Shown here piece after piece: positions 9,205-18,043 of a DNA stretch of 64,000 nucleotides (positions are counted from its first letter, which is position 1; every line of letters begins with the position of its first letter). The translations under genes were made by a program, and so were the position numbers. Source of the DNA: Fimbriimonas planktonicus. Its GTDB lineage: Bacteria > Armatimonadota > Fimbriimonadia > Fimbriimonadales > Fimbriimonadaceae. The notes beneath the pieces are model-generated. The model made no database searches. It was not told where the DNA came from and saw only the letters and a program-made list of their open reading frames with translations. The DNA is taken from the NCBI GenBank assembly GCA_965234685.1, contig OZ248539.1, forward strand, positions 1,922,001-1,986,000. The letters run 5' to 3'.

Positions 9205-10307
9205 GCTCTCAACCGATCGCGCTGTTCACCCAGAACTTGGAAGTCGGCGGCGCCGAGCGCGTGATGCTCAACCTCGCAACTGCCCTGGCCGACCTTGGGC
9301 ACCGCGTGGATCTCGTCCTTGCCTCGGCTCAGGGCGAGTTCTTGAACTCCGTGCCTGCCAACGTGCGCGTGATTGACCTCGGCGTGGCGACGCCGATCCG
9401 AGCTGGGAGGGCCCTGCAGGCGTACTACCGCAAGGAGAATCCGCTCATCACGATTAGCGCTCTCAATCAGCCAAACGTGGTCGCCATCCTCGCGCAGAAA
9501 CGGTCCAAGGTCAAGGCCATCGCGACGATTCACACCAGCCTAAGTCAGGAAGCGAAGAACGCAAACTCCTTGCGGCTCCGAATCATGCCGTACATCGTGA
9601 AGGCCCTTTACGCAAAAGCCGATGCGCTCGTGGCCGTCTCAGAAGGTGTCGCTCAGGATGCTTGCGAATTTCTTGGAATGGATCGATCCAAGATCCGTCT
9701 CATCTTCAACCCAATTGTCTCCCCCGAGTCGCTAAAGCGTGCTGCAGAACCCGCGACTCATCCTTGGTTAACGCAGAAAAGTGGGCCGGTCGTTGTTGCC
9801 GCTGGTCGGCTTATGCCCCCAAAGGATTTCGCCCTCCTGCTGAGCGCCTTCAGCAAATTGCCCAAGAGCCTGAACGCGAGACTGATCATTTTTGGCGAGG
9901 GCGATCTTCGTACCGAACTGACTCAACAGATTGCCAGCCTCGGATTGCAGGAATCGATTTCCCTTCCCGGTTTCAGCAAAAACGTGCTCGCCGAAATCTC
10001 AAAAGCGGACCTCTTTGTGCTCTCAAGTAAATGGGAAGGGCTGCCATCCGTCCTCATTGAGGCGTTAGGTTGCGGCGTTCCCGTTGTTTCCACCGACTGC
10101 AAGAGTGGCCCACGAGAGATCCTGCAAGGCGGTAAATTCGGTCCCCTCGTTCCCGTGGGTGACGCCGACCAGCTTGCGAAAGCAATTGAGCGACAACTCA
10201 GCCCAGACCCGATCCGGGCTACCAGCGAATCATGGGAGCCGTTCACCTTTGCGGCCGCTGCTCAGCAATATCTTGATCTTGTGGAGGAATGCCTTGCCCG
10301 AAAGTAA
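9195..10307 (+). CDS. GT4 family glycosyltransferase (2)
   Basis: A 370-residue GT-B enzyme, clearly paralogous to the genes on either side: QPIALFTQNLEVGGAERVML at the N-terminus, and AGRLMPPKDFALLLSAF and EGLPSVLIEALGCG with an intact EX7E pair in the C-terminal half. The start is a TTG at 9195 with GAGGAG five bases upstream, inside the preceding gene, which it overlaps by 10 nt. No ATG lies nearby in frame. Predicted cytoplasmic, adding one residue to the lipid-linked repeat unit. The donor sugar is not predictable. Confidence 0.87.
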   Translation: MPISSQPIALFTQNLEVGGAERVMLNLATALADLGHRVDLVLASAQGEFLNSVPANVRVIDLGVATPIRAGRALQAYYRKENPLITISALNQPNVVAILAQKRSKVKAIATIHTSLSQEAKNANSLRLRIMPYIVKALYAKADALVAVSEGVAQDACEFLGMDRSKIRLIFNPIVSPESLKRAAEPATHPWLTQKSGPVVVAAGRLMPPKDFALLLSAFSKLPKSLNARLIIFGEGDLRTELTQQIASLGLQESISLPGFSKNVLAEISKADLFVLSSKWEGLPSVLIEALGCGVPVVSTDCKSGPREILQGGKFGPLVPVGDADQLAKAIERQLSPDPIRATSESWEPFTFAAAAQQYLDLVEECLARK

Positions 10308-11364
10308 ACCGAGAGTTGCATTCCTGCTGCCACGCCTTGGCGGAGGTGGAGCAGAGCGAATTATCCTTAACCTGTCCGAAGCCTTCGCGTCTCGTGACTA
10401 TCAGGTTGACCTCATTACCCAAGTGTCCGGAGGCGAAATGGAGCATCAGGTACCGAACCGGATCCGGACCGTCACCCTAGGACACCAAAGTACGCTTCAA
10501 GCCCTGATCCCGCTCTTGCGATACGCCCTCAGCCAGAAACCGGTCGCGATCCTGAGCGCTTTGGATAGCGTGAACCTTGCGAATGTGATGGCCGGACGAC
10601 TCCTCCGTCGCACAAGAACGGTCATCAGCATTCACACCTTTGTGAGTGCGGCGTACGCAGAACTAGATGAAACAAAGAGAAAAAGGCTAGCGCTGATGCG
10701 GAAGTGGTATCCAAAGGCCGACCGGGTAGTTTGTGTCTCGAAGGACGGCATGAGTGATGCGGGCCAGTTTCTTGGCATCCCATCTGACAAGATGCGGACC
10801 ATCTACAACCCCGTAGTCTCCAAGCGCTTCTTTGATCTTGCCGATCAACCGATCACCCAAGATCAGCGGCTGTACGCAATTTTTGTTGGCCGTCTCACCG
10901 AGACTAAGCAGGTCGTCGAATTTATTGAGACGATGCCCACGGAGCCCCAAAACGTTGTCATTCTCGGTGAGGGTCCTACGAAGGCGAAGATTCAAGAAGC
11001 AATCGCGAATCGCGGATTTCGATCGAAGATCACGCTCGTAGGATTCAAGGACAATCCGTACCCTTGGATCAAAGCGGCCCAAGTGCTCATCCTTCCCTCG
11101 CGATTGGAAGGACTGCCAACCGTACTCGTTGAGGCGCTGGCCCTAGGCACTCCGGTCATCAGCTTTGACTGTAAGAGCGGCCCACGCGAAATCTTGGCGG
11201 ACGGTGAGTACGGCGATCTAATTGCGCAAAACGACTGGGCGGCATTCCACCAAGCCCTAAATCGCCGAATGTCCGAGCCTAAACCAGAAGTCAGTCCGGC
11301 CGCTTGGGAGCCATTTTTGGAAGATCGAGCTTTTGAAGCCTACCGAGAGGTGCTTCTCCAATGA
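10294..11364 (+). CDS. GT4 family glycosyltransferase (3)
   Basis: A 356-residue GT4 paralogue: PRVAFLLPRLGGGGAERIIL near the N-terminus, GRLTETKQVVEFIE and EGLPTVLVEALALG with intact EX7E in the C-terminal half. The frame is open upstream to 10084, but the start is set at TTG 10294 for three reasons. GGAGG (10283-10287) lies six bases upstream, the resulting N-terminus aligns with the two paralogues, and the overlap with the preceding gene becomes 14 nt as at the other junctions. It ends in an ATGA overlap with the O-antigen ligase/polymerase gene. Confidence 0.86.
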   Translation: MPESKPRVAFLLPRLGGGGAERIILNLSEAFASRDYQVDLITQVSGGEMEHQVPNRIRTVTLGHQSTLQALIPLLRYALSQKPVAILSALDSVNLANVMAGRLLRRTRTVISIHTFVSAAYAELDETKRKRLALMRKWYPKADRVVCVSKDGMSDAGQFLGIPSDKMRTIYNPVVSKRFFDLADQPITQDQRLYAIFVGRLTETKQVVEFIETMPTEPQNVVILGEGPTKAKIQEAIANRGFRSKITLVGFKDNPYPWIKAAQVLILPSRLEGLPTVLVEALALGTPVISFDCKSGPREILADGEYGDLIAQNDWAAFHQALNRRMSEPKPEVSPAAWEPFLEDRAFEAYREVLLQ

Positions 11365-12632
11365 CCCGACCGGTACTGCTCTACTCTGGCGCGCTGTTCA
11401 TCATCGTCGCGCTGAGCTTGAACATGAATGGCACCCTGCTCAGCTTCATGGTGCGCCTGTCGCTGAGCCTTTTTGCTTTCACCTGGATCCTAGATCGGTT
11501 TCCGAAGTTCCGAGTCCGGCCCGTACCCGCGACCGTCGGATTGCTCAGTTTGTTCGTGACCCTTCTGTACGCATCCAGTTTGTGGGCTATCGAACCGACC
11601 GACGCGATTCTGTACGCGTTCCGGTTCCTTTTGTGCCTCGTCGCGGTTTTCCTTATCTACGACAGCTTTAGGTCGTGGAAGGAGATTCAGATTGCGCTAC
11701 AGGCATACGTCGTTGGGCTGTACGCGGTCTTCATCCAGATTTTCATTACGTACCTTCAGGGGCGCCCTCAGCTATCCGATGGTCGCTATGGTGCAGAAGG
11801 AATCCACCCCAACCACGCGGCCGTTATGCTTGGTTCCGGACTGGCGGTTGCCTGGTTGCTTGCGGTTGGTGAGAAGCCCCTCAACAAGTTCTGGCGAGTT
11901 CTCAACTTCTCGTACGTCCTTGCCGCCCTTTACGGCGTCATGCTCACTGGATCACGCGGTGGCTTTATTGCCTGTGTTCCAAGCCTCATCGTTATCTGCA
12001 TCCATCTCTTCCGTAAACCAGGATCTGCGGTCATTACTGCGGGAATCTTCTTTGCTGCACTTCCTGGCCTACTCGCAAATCCATCGGTTCAGAAGAACAT
12101 CGAGCGAATCGGCTCAATCTCAGAAAGCGCAAGTGCAGATGGATTTACGGGTCGAGGCGACCGGTGGAAGGCCGCCATCGAAATCTTCAAGGACAATCCG
12201 ATCATCGGAGTCGGCGCCGGCGGCTATCGGCCGGCAACCCGCGACTACGGAACCTATGCGATTCACTCCGAAACGGGCGAGCCACTGGGAGCGCACAGTA
12301 GTTATTTACAGTTCGCTTCGGAGCTCGGAATCGTCGGCCTCTCAATCTTTGTTGGGCTGCTCTTATCGATTTTCTTAAACTATCGAACGCTCTTGCCTGG
12401 ATATCGGCTCGCCTTTATGACCGGCTTGCTCTCGCTGGCGAACGCAATGATAAGTGAGATGATTGAAGCCCGATACTTCACATGGATCTTCATCGGCATT
12501 GGGCTATCGGTTGCCAAGATCTCCCAACTCGAACGCGCTGCCGCTTACGATAGAGCTTCGGAGTACACGGAAAGCGTTCCTTCGACCATTCGGTCCAGCG
12601 AGAATCTCGAGCCTGCCACAACCGCTTCTTGA
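11361..12632 (+). CDS. O-antigen ligase / Wzy-like polymerase family membrane protein
   Basis: A 423-residue polytopic protein with about ten to twelve hydrophobic segments. The Wzy_C-type signatures are visible: the short GSRGG motif near residue 197, and a periplasmic loop with GVGAGGYRPATRDYG, AHSSYLQ and ELGIVGL. The family either polymerises repeat units (Wzy) or ligates glycans to an acceptor (WaaL/PglL). In a locus with Wzx and Wzz-kinase, a polymerase is the more likely role. The last 88 nt overlap the 3' end of an opposite-strand glycosyltransferase gene. Both reading frames look intact to their stops. Confidence 0.85.
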   Translation: MTRPVLLYSGALFIIVALSLNMNGTLLSFMVRLSLSLFAFTWILDRFPKFRVRPVPATVGLLSLFVTLLYASSLWAIEPTDAILYAFRFLLCLVAVFLIYDSFRSWKEIQIALQAYVVGLYAVFIQIFITYLQGRPQLSDGRYGAEGIHPNHAAVMLGSGLAVAWLLAVGEKPLNKFWRVLNFSYVLAALYGVMLTGSRGGFIACVPSLIVICIHLFRKPGSAVITAGIFFAALPGLLANPSVQKNIERIGSISESASADGFTGRGDRWKAAIEIFKDNPIIGVGAGGYRPATRDYGTYAIHSETGEPLGAHSSYLQFASELGIVGLSIFVGLLLSIFLNYRTLLPGYRLAFMTGLLSLANAMISEMIEARYFTWIFIGIGLSVAKISQLERAAAYDRASEYTESVPSTIRSSENLEPATTAS

Positions 12633-13648
12633 CCCAACCGGTTTCGAAGGTCTTGGTTCTCTGCGATCTGCCGCAGGGCGCTTCCTAAACCTTCAGCATC
12701 GCCAGCGGGCCGCACGAACCCGTCGCGACCGTCCGTCACGATTTCTCGTGCTGCCCCAACGTCCGTCGTCACAATCGGCTGCCCCAGACTTTGCGCTTCG
12801 ATCAACACATACGGCAGGCTCTCTGCGTCGCTGGACATCAAATGAACGTCCATGCCACCAAGGAGGGGCTCCGCGTTCACGCCTCCAAGCAAGGTAACCG
12901 GCAGATCACCCATCACCGAATCAACTTCCCCTTGCAAGGAACCGGATCCAACCATGACAAGCCGCGCATCCAGCCCGCGAAGCTTCTCAAAGGCGCGTAC
13001 GGCCAAAGCAGGATTCTTTGGAGGATCAAACCGACCCACAAAGCCGATAACTAACGTCTCCGGCCCAACTCCCCATTCCGCCCGGACCGTTGCCCGGTCG
13101 AGACATTTCAAGGGCGCGATGCCGTTGTAGACGACTCGAAGCTTGTCCGACCCGATTCCCAGGGTCCTGCCGTGCTCCGCCTCGAACTTACTCACACAAA
13201 TGATTCGCACCGTACGTCGGGCCAAAAATCGCTCCATCTGACCGTAAACCACCCGGGCTCGATCGCCGACGTAAGGCATCATCGTGACAAACGAGTGCGG
13301 CGTAAACACGGCTGGACAAGATCGACTAGCGGCCAGCCGTGCATAGAATCCGCCGGTGGTAGCTTGACCGTGAATGATCGACCCCTTCGGAGCGGCTGCG
13401 CGTATTTCGCGAATCCACTTAAGGTCAGTCACCGTGGGCTTCTGCGCGATATCCATCGCCCGGCACGTCACCCCTTGGGCTTCAAGCTGACTCACAATGT
13501 TTCTAAATCGAGCATCGATTCGACGCGTTCCGTAGAACAAAGTCAGACCAAAACCGCGACGTGCGAGTTCTAGCGCCAAGTCGCCCGTATGACGACCACA
13601 TCCCCCCGAAGTTGCTTCTACGACAAGAACAACATGTTCTGGGGTCAC
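12545..13648 (-). CDS. GT4 family glycosyltransferase (4)
   Basis: A 367-residue GT-B enzyme: EATSGGCGRHTGDLALEL at the N-terminus, VIGFVGRFDPPKNPALAVRAF at the start of the nucleotide-binding half, and ESLPYVLIEAQSLG (EX7E intact) followed by VTTDVGAAREIV. It is less similar to the three plus-strand GT4 genes than they are to each other. Translation starts within a 4-nt ATGA overlap with the sugar-phosphate transferase gene upstream. It therefore probably acts soon after the initiating transferase, adding the second sugar. Its 3' end overlaps the O-antigen ligase gene convergently by 88 nt. Confidence 0.86.
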   Translation of the reverse strand: MTPEHVVLVVEATSGGCGRHTGDLALELARRGFGLTLFYGTRRIDARFRNIVSQLEAQGVTCRAMDIAQKPTVTDLKWIREIRAAAPKGSIIHGQATTGGFYARLAASRSCPAVFTPHSFVTMMPYVGDRARVVYGQMERFLARRTVRIICVSKFEAEHGRTLGIGSDKLRVVYNGIAPLKCLDRATVRAEWGVGPETLVIGFVGRFDPPKNPALAVRAFEKLRGLDARLVMVGSGSLQGEVDSVMGDLPVTLLGGVNAEPLLGGMDVHLMSSDAESLPYVLIEAQSLGQPIVTTDVGAAREIVTDGRDGFVRPAGDAEGLGSALRQIAENQDLRNRLGQEAVVAGSRFSLDRMVEGTLSVYSEALS

Positions 13649-14328
13649 TGCGCCCCTTCTTTCTTAAGGATGGCCAGGAACGTCATTACCAAAATCTTGA
13701 TGTCGTTTCGAATGCTCGCCGTGACGTAATACTGTTCGTCCAAGGCAACTCGCTCTTCGTAAGAAGTTTCGCTCCGGCCACTACACTGCCAAAGACCTGC
13801 GCAACCTGGCTTCATCGAAAGATAAATATCCTTCTTATCGCCGTACATTTCGAGCTCTTTCTCAATAATAGGGCGTGGGCCAACGATACTCATTTCACCG
13901 CGCAAAACGTTTATAAGCTGCGGCAATTCGTCCAGACTTGTCTTGCGGATGAACTTCCCAATCGGCAAAATGCGGGGGTCGTTCTTCAGCTTAAAGTTCG
14001 TTTTGAACTCTTCGTAAAGCACTGGATCGCGCTTCAGAACTTCCTCGGCGTTCTTCACCATGCTTCGGAATTTCAGCATAGAGAACATAACGCCATTCTC
14101 ACCAAGCCGCCGCTGCCGAAACAGGACCGGGAACCCGTCAGCGGCTGCAATGCATATCGTGAGGACCAAGAAAACAGGAGAGAACACGATCAGTGCGCCG
14201 AGAGAAACAACAATGTCAACGACCCGCTTCAGCGCACGGTACGACTGATAACCGTATTTTCCACGTCGAACAAGATTCGACGCAAAGGGCGGTAATGTCT
14301 GGCCGGCTTTTTCGGGTTCGCTGCTCAT
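13645..14328 (-). CDS. polyprenyl-phosphate sugar-1-phosphate transferase (initiating transferase)
   Basis: A 227-residue member of the bacterial sugar transferase (PGT) family, the short catalytic form with a single re-entrant membrane segment (about residues 37-58). Family motifs are KRVVDIVVS before the membrane segment, RQRRLGENG, MLKFRSM, the catalytic Asp-Glu in TSLDELPQL, and SIVGPRP. These enzymes move a sugar-1-phosphate from a UDP-sugar to undecaprenyl phosphate and start repeat-unit synthesis. It is translated 1 nt after glmS, which supplies glucosamine-6-phosphate for UDP-GlcNAc. A HexNAc-1-phosphate substrate is therefore a reasonable inference, though galactose or glucose is not excluded. 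Confidence 0.88.
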   Translation of the reverse strand: MSSEPEKAGQTLPPFASNLVRRGKYGYQSYRALKRVVDIVVSLGALIVFSPVFLVLTICIAAADGFPVLFRQRRLGENGVMFSMLKFRSMVKNAEEVLKRDPVLYEEFKTNFKLKNDPRILPIGKFIRKTSLDELPQLINVLRGEMSIVGPRPIIEKELEMYGDKKDIYLSMKPGCAGLWQCSGRSETSYEERVALDEQYYVTASIRNDIKILVMTFLAILKKEGAQ

Positions 14329-14329
14329 G

Positions 14330-16156
14330 TCACTCGACGGTCACCGATTTAGCAAGGTTGCGCGGCTGATCGATCGAGCATCCTTTGGCATTCGCAATGT
14401 GATAAGCCAAAAGCTGCATCGGGATCACCGAGAGCAAAGCATTCAAGAAATCAAACCGCGTTGGCTGGAACTCAAGCGTGTGATCGCTTGCCTTTCGAAT
14501 CGCTCCGGATGTATCCGAAGTGATCGAAAGTACGGTCCCTGCTCGCGCCTGGATTTCCTTAATATTGGAGACAACCTTGTCAACCGTGCTAGGATCGGTC
14601 GCACCAAAGATCGCGCCGACTCCTGCTTCCACAAGGGCAAGTGGGCCGTGCTTCATCTCGCCTGCTGGCGATTCTTGGGTTGGAATGTAGGCGATCTCTT
14701 TGAGCTTCAAAGCGCCTTCATAACCCACGTAAGCATCTGCCCCTCGACCGAGGAAGAAACATAGCGGCATGTTCTTTAGTTGCTCTGCAAGCTTAACCGT
14801 TTCTGGCTCCAATGTCAGTACCGTTTGTGCGTGATCCGAAAGGAGTCGGAGCTCTTCAACCCAGTCCGCAACGCGCAGACCTGGCGTTTCTTGCACCTGG
14901 GCAATGTGGAGCGCGAGCAGAGAAAGCACCAGCACCTGAGCGGTATACGCCTTGGTCGAGGCAACAGAAATTTCTGGACCAGCCTGGGTGAAGATCGTCC
15001 GGTCGCATTCTCGGGCAATGCTGGAGCCAACCACGTTCACGATTCCCAGCGTTCGAATTCGTCGCGACTTGCACAATCGCAGGGCCGCAAGCGTGTCCGC
15101 CGTCTCGCCGCTCTGGCTTACAAAAACGGCCAATGACTTCGGCGACAAAACCGGATCTCCGTAGCGGAATTCGCTGGAGAAGTAGACATCGGTCGGAAGC
15201 CGCAAAAGCTTCTCGAACAAGTGCTTGCCCATCAGGCCAGCGTGGAATGCCGTACCGCAGGCGATGATGTTTACGCGGTCAATCTCGTTCCAAACCGTGT
15301 CAGAAAAAATGTTCTCAAGGAAAACGCGATCTTCCGTGAGTCGTCCGGCCAAGCATTGCCGAATGACCTGTGGCTGCTCGTGGATCTCTTTGAGCATAAA
15401 GTGCTCGTAGCCGCCGCGCTCGGCCGCTGCTACGTCCCACTCAATGATCTGCGGCCGAACCGGAACGTCCCGTCCATCGCCATCAACAATCCGCAGGGAG
15501 TCCTTCTTCAGTTCCGCAAGATGCCCCTCTTCCATCGCGACCACCTGGCGAGTGTATGGCAACAAAGCCGGAATGTCACTCGCGAGCAAATTCTCGCCCT
15601 GCCCAAGTCCCAGCACCAGCGGGCTCGCATTTCGGACCGCGACAATCGTGCCGATCTCGGACTTACTCATGACCACGAAAGCGTAGGCCCCGCGGAATCG
15701 GCGTACCGCATGACGAACGGCCTCAAGCAACGTTCCGCCCTTACGGTACTCCTCGCCAATCACATGCGCGGCAACTTCGGTATCGGTCTGGCTGAGGAAG
15801 GTGTGGCCCTTCTGCATCAGCTCTTCTTTAAGCTCAAGGTAGTTCTCGATAATGCCGTTGTGAACCAGCACGACGTCCTGCTCGCCGTCGAAATGCGGGT
15901 GCGCGTTCAGGTCCGTCGGTCCGCCGTGGGTGGCCCATCGGCTGTGGCCAATCGCGCAGGTCCCAGTGATCGGATGAAGCTCAAGCTCCTTGGCCAGCAT
16001 GTTCAAAGTGCCCGCCTTCTTGACCAAGTCGATTCGGCCATCCACCTGGACCGCAATGCCCGCGCTGTCGTATCCTCGATACTCCAGTCGCTTCAGCTGA
16101 TCGTAAGCAACCTCAACCCCGTTTCGCTCTCCCACGTAACCGGCAATCCCGCACAT
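14330..16156 (-). CDS. glmS: glutamine-fructose-6-phosphate aminotransferase
   Basis: A 608-residue two-domain enzyme making glucosamine-6-phosphate. The N-terminal class II glutaminase starts MCGIAGYVG, so Cys2 becomes the N-terminal nucleophile after Met removal. This fixes the start at 16156 rather than the in-frame Met 21 nt upstream. Two SIS sugar-isomerase domains follow (VFVSQSGETADTLAAL, IFTQAGPEISVASTKAYT) and the C-terminus ends LAKSVTVE as in the family. Its position between a phosphodiesterase and the initiating sugar transferase is unusual and ties UDP-HexNAc supply to polysaccharide synthesis. Only 28 nt separate it from the upstream gene, leaving no room for a glmS ribozyme. 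Confidence 0.96.
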   Translation of the reverse strand: MCGIAGYVGERNGVEVAYDQLKRLEYRGYDSAGIAVQVDGRIDLVKKAGTLNMLAKELELHPITGTCAIGHSRWATHGGPTDLNAHPHFDGEQDVVLVHNGIIENYLELKEELMQKGHTFLSQTDTEVAAHVIGEEYRKGGTLLEAVRHAVRRFRGAYAFVVMSKSEIGTIVAVRNASPLVLGLGQGENLLASDIPALLPYTRQVVAMEEGHLAELKKDSLRIVDGDGRDVPVRPQIIEWDVAAAERGGYEHFMLKEIHEQPQVIRQCLAGRLTEDRVFLENIFSDTVWNEIDRVNIIACGTAFHAGLMGKHLFEKLLRLPTDVYFSSEFRYGDPVLSPKSLAVFVSQSGETADTLAALRLCKSRRIRTLGIVNVVGSSIARECDRTIFTQAGPEISVASTKAYTAQVLVLSLLALHIAQVQETPGLRVADWVEELRLLSDHAQTVLTLEPETVKLAEQLKNMPLCFFLGRGADAYVGYEGALKLKEIAYIPTQESPAGEMKHGPLALVEAGVGAIFGATDPSTVDKVVSNIKEIQARAGTVLSITSDTSGAIRKASDHTLEFQPTRFDFLNALLSVIPMQLLAYHIANAKGCSIDQPRNLAKSVTVE

Positions 16157-16184
16157 AACGCCGTAACTATAGCTCACGAGCGCC

Positions 16185-16994
16185 CTAGGCCAAATCTAAG
16201 ATGGTCAGCTCGGGCGGGGCGAACACCCGCAGATTGACCCCGGTCATGCCAATTCCTCGGCTAACATACATCGCCGCGTCCCCTTGTCGAAACTCGCCAT
16301 GGACATATTTCCGGCCCCCTTTAGGCAAGTGAATGGGCACTCCAGGTGCCCAACAAACCTGGCCTCCGTGAGTGTGTCCACTCAGAGCCAGGCCGTAACT
16401 TCCACCAACACTCGGAACAAAGTCCGGCTCGTGAACCAGCAAGATCGTGTTTCCATCGCCGCGCTTCTCCAGCAAGTTCATCTGCGGCTCGCCAAACAGC
16501 ATGTCGTCGATCCCGGCAATCTGGATCCCTTGGAACGTCACCACTCCGTTGACCAAGAGCGTCATTCCGAGTTGCTCAAAGGTTGCCTTCAAATGCTCGG
16601 TCGCCTGAAGAGCGTAGTCATGATTCCCGAGCATCCCAAACACGGGAATTCCGGCATCGAAAAGGAGCTTCAGTCGGTCTGTGGTCACTCGCTCTTTCCA
16701 GACTTCCCTGCCACGCGAGCAATAGTCGCCGCCTAAGATGATGAGGTCGGGCTTCTCTTTGAGGGCCATCTGGATACTCCGGTCTGCCCGCGTAACCGCT
16801 GCGGCATTGTCGAGGTGCCAGTCCGTGAGAAATGCCAGTCGCAGCCCCTTGAGATCCCGCCCTGGCACTTCGATGCGGCGTCGGATGACGGTAACGGCAT
16901 CACTCTCTATACTGCCCCAGACCCCGACCGCGGAGGCAGCCGCAAGCGTTCCACCCGCAATAAACTCTCTCCGGGTTAACCGACGTCGCACCAC
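16185..16994 (-). CDS. calcineurin-like metallophosphoesterase with Tat-like signal (YkuE/YaeI type)
   Basis: A 269-residue metallophosphoesterase. The N-terminus VVRRRLTRREFIAGG resembles a twin-arginine signal followed by a hydrophobic stretch. Metal-binding motifs follow in order: DWH, GGDYCSRG, GNHD, VHEPD and GHTHGGQ. This is the YkuE/YaeI group of membrane-associated phosphodiesterases. The GTG at 16994 is chosen because the longer frame (to 17162) would overlap the divergent galE and has an Arg/Cys-rich leader unlike any family member. A second GTG at 16991 is equally possible. It leads the glmS-transferase-glycosyltransferase operon. The substrate is unknown. Confidence 0.75.
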   Translation of the reverse strand: MVRRRLTRREFIAGGTLAAASAVGVWGSIESDAVTVIRRRIEVPGRDLKGLRLAFLTDWHLDNAAAVTRADRSIQMALKEKPDLIILGGDYCSRGREVWKERVTTDRLKLLFDAGIPVFGMLGNHDYALQATEHLKATFEQLGMTLLVNGVVTFQGIQIAGIDDMLFGEPQMNLLEKRGDGNTILLVHEPDFVPSVGGSYGLALSGHTHGGQVCWAPGVPIHLPKGGRKYVHGEFRQGDAAMYVSRGIGMTGVNLRVFAPPELTILDLA

Positions 16995-17029
16995 TCCTGT
17001 AGTGTACGGCCCGAAGGTAGCATCACCGC

Positions 17030-18022
17030 ATGGTTTTGGTAGTGGGCGGCGCGGGATACATCGGATCTCACATGACGCAGTGGCTCCGCAATCAAGGCTG
17101 GCCACACCTCGTTTTCGACAACCTGGAATACGGTCACGAAGCCGCCGTCGCTGGTTCACCATTCGTGAAAGGTGACTTACGCGACGAGGCCGACCTCAAT
17201 GCCGTCTTCGATGCCAACCCCGAGATCGACGTGGTGATGCACTTTGCGGCATACACCTACGTTGGCGAGAGCGTAACGGAGCCCGGCAAATACTGGAAAA
17301 ACAACACGTCCGCCGTGCTTGCCCTCCTCGAAATCATGCGAGAGCGAGAGATTAAGAAGTTCATCTTCAGCTCCACTTGTGCAACCTTTGGCGAGCCCCA
17401 GCGAATTCCACTCACCGAAGACCACCCCCAAAATCCGATCTCCCCTTACGGCCAAACTAAGCTCGCCGTCGAGATGATCTTGAAGGACTTCGACCATGCT
17501 TACGGCCTTCGAAGCGTTGCCCTCCGCTACTTCAATGCCGCCGGGGCGGACCCTAATGGAGCCATCGGCGAAGACCACCGACCCGAAGCCCACCTCATCC
17601 CGAACGCTATCTTCGCCGCCACCGGCAAGAAGCCGCCGCTCACGATTTTTGGAAACGACTACGACACGCCAGACGGCACTTGTGTTCGCGATTACATCCA
17701 CGTGGTCGATCTCGCCCAAGCCCATGCCCTTGCCATCACGCACCTTCGAGATGGCGGAGATTCGCGGTTTTACAACCTCGGAAACGGAAACGGTTATTCG
17801 GTTGCGGAAGTCATCCAAACGATCGAAGAAGTCACTGGGCTCCCCGTTCCGCATTCGATTGGACCACGCCGACCGGGCGACCCTGCACGCCTGATCGGCT
17901 CCAGCGCAAAGGTCAAAGCCGATTGGAATTGGAATCCGCAGTATCCCGACCTTCGCTCCATTATTGAGCACGCCTGGGCGTGGCATTCACGTCATCCAAA
18001 CGGCTACGTAGATCACGCCTAA
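17030..18022 (+). CDS. galE: UDP-glucose 4-epimerase
   Basis: A 330-residue extended SDR interconverting UDP-glucose and UDP-galactose. It has VVGGAGYIGSHMTQWL at the NAD site, the family motif FDNLEYGHE, FSSTCATFG, the catalytic YGQTK, RYFNAAGADP, and PDGTCVRDYIHVVDLAQAH typical of GalE. Start by ATG at 17030. Divergent from the phosphodiesterase gene with only about 35 nt between the starts, so promoter elements must overlap coding sequence on one side. It feeds UDP-galactose (or UDP-GalNAc) to the neighbouring glycosyltransferases. Confidence 0.93.
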   Translation: MVLVVGGAGYIGSHMTQWLRNQGWPHLVFDNLEYGHEAAVAGSPFVKGDLRDEADLNAVFDANPEIDVVMHFAAYTYVGESVTEPGKYWKNNTSAVLALLEIMREREIKKFIFSSTCATFGEPQRIPLTEDHPQNPISPYGQTKLAVEMILKDFDHAYGLRSVALRYFNAAGADPNGAIGEDHRPEAHLIPNAIFAATGKKPPLTIFGNDYDTPDGTCVRDYIHVVDLAQAHALAITHLRDGGDSRFYNLGNGNGYSVAEVIQTIEEVTGLPVPHSIGPRRPGDPARLIGSSAKVKADWNWNPQYPDLRSIIEHAWAWHSRHPNGYVDHA

Positions 18023-18043
18023 CTCGACGGGTACAGTTTGGCG

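Noticed and set aside
16157..16184. glmS ribozyme/riboswitch upstream of glmS
   Set aside because: Only 28 nt lie between glmS and the preceding gene; a ribozyme needs well over 100 nt.
15221..16237. A 338-codon open frame antisense to glmS
   Set aside because: Lies wholly across glmS, no domain content; codon-bias shadow.
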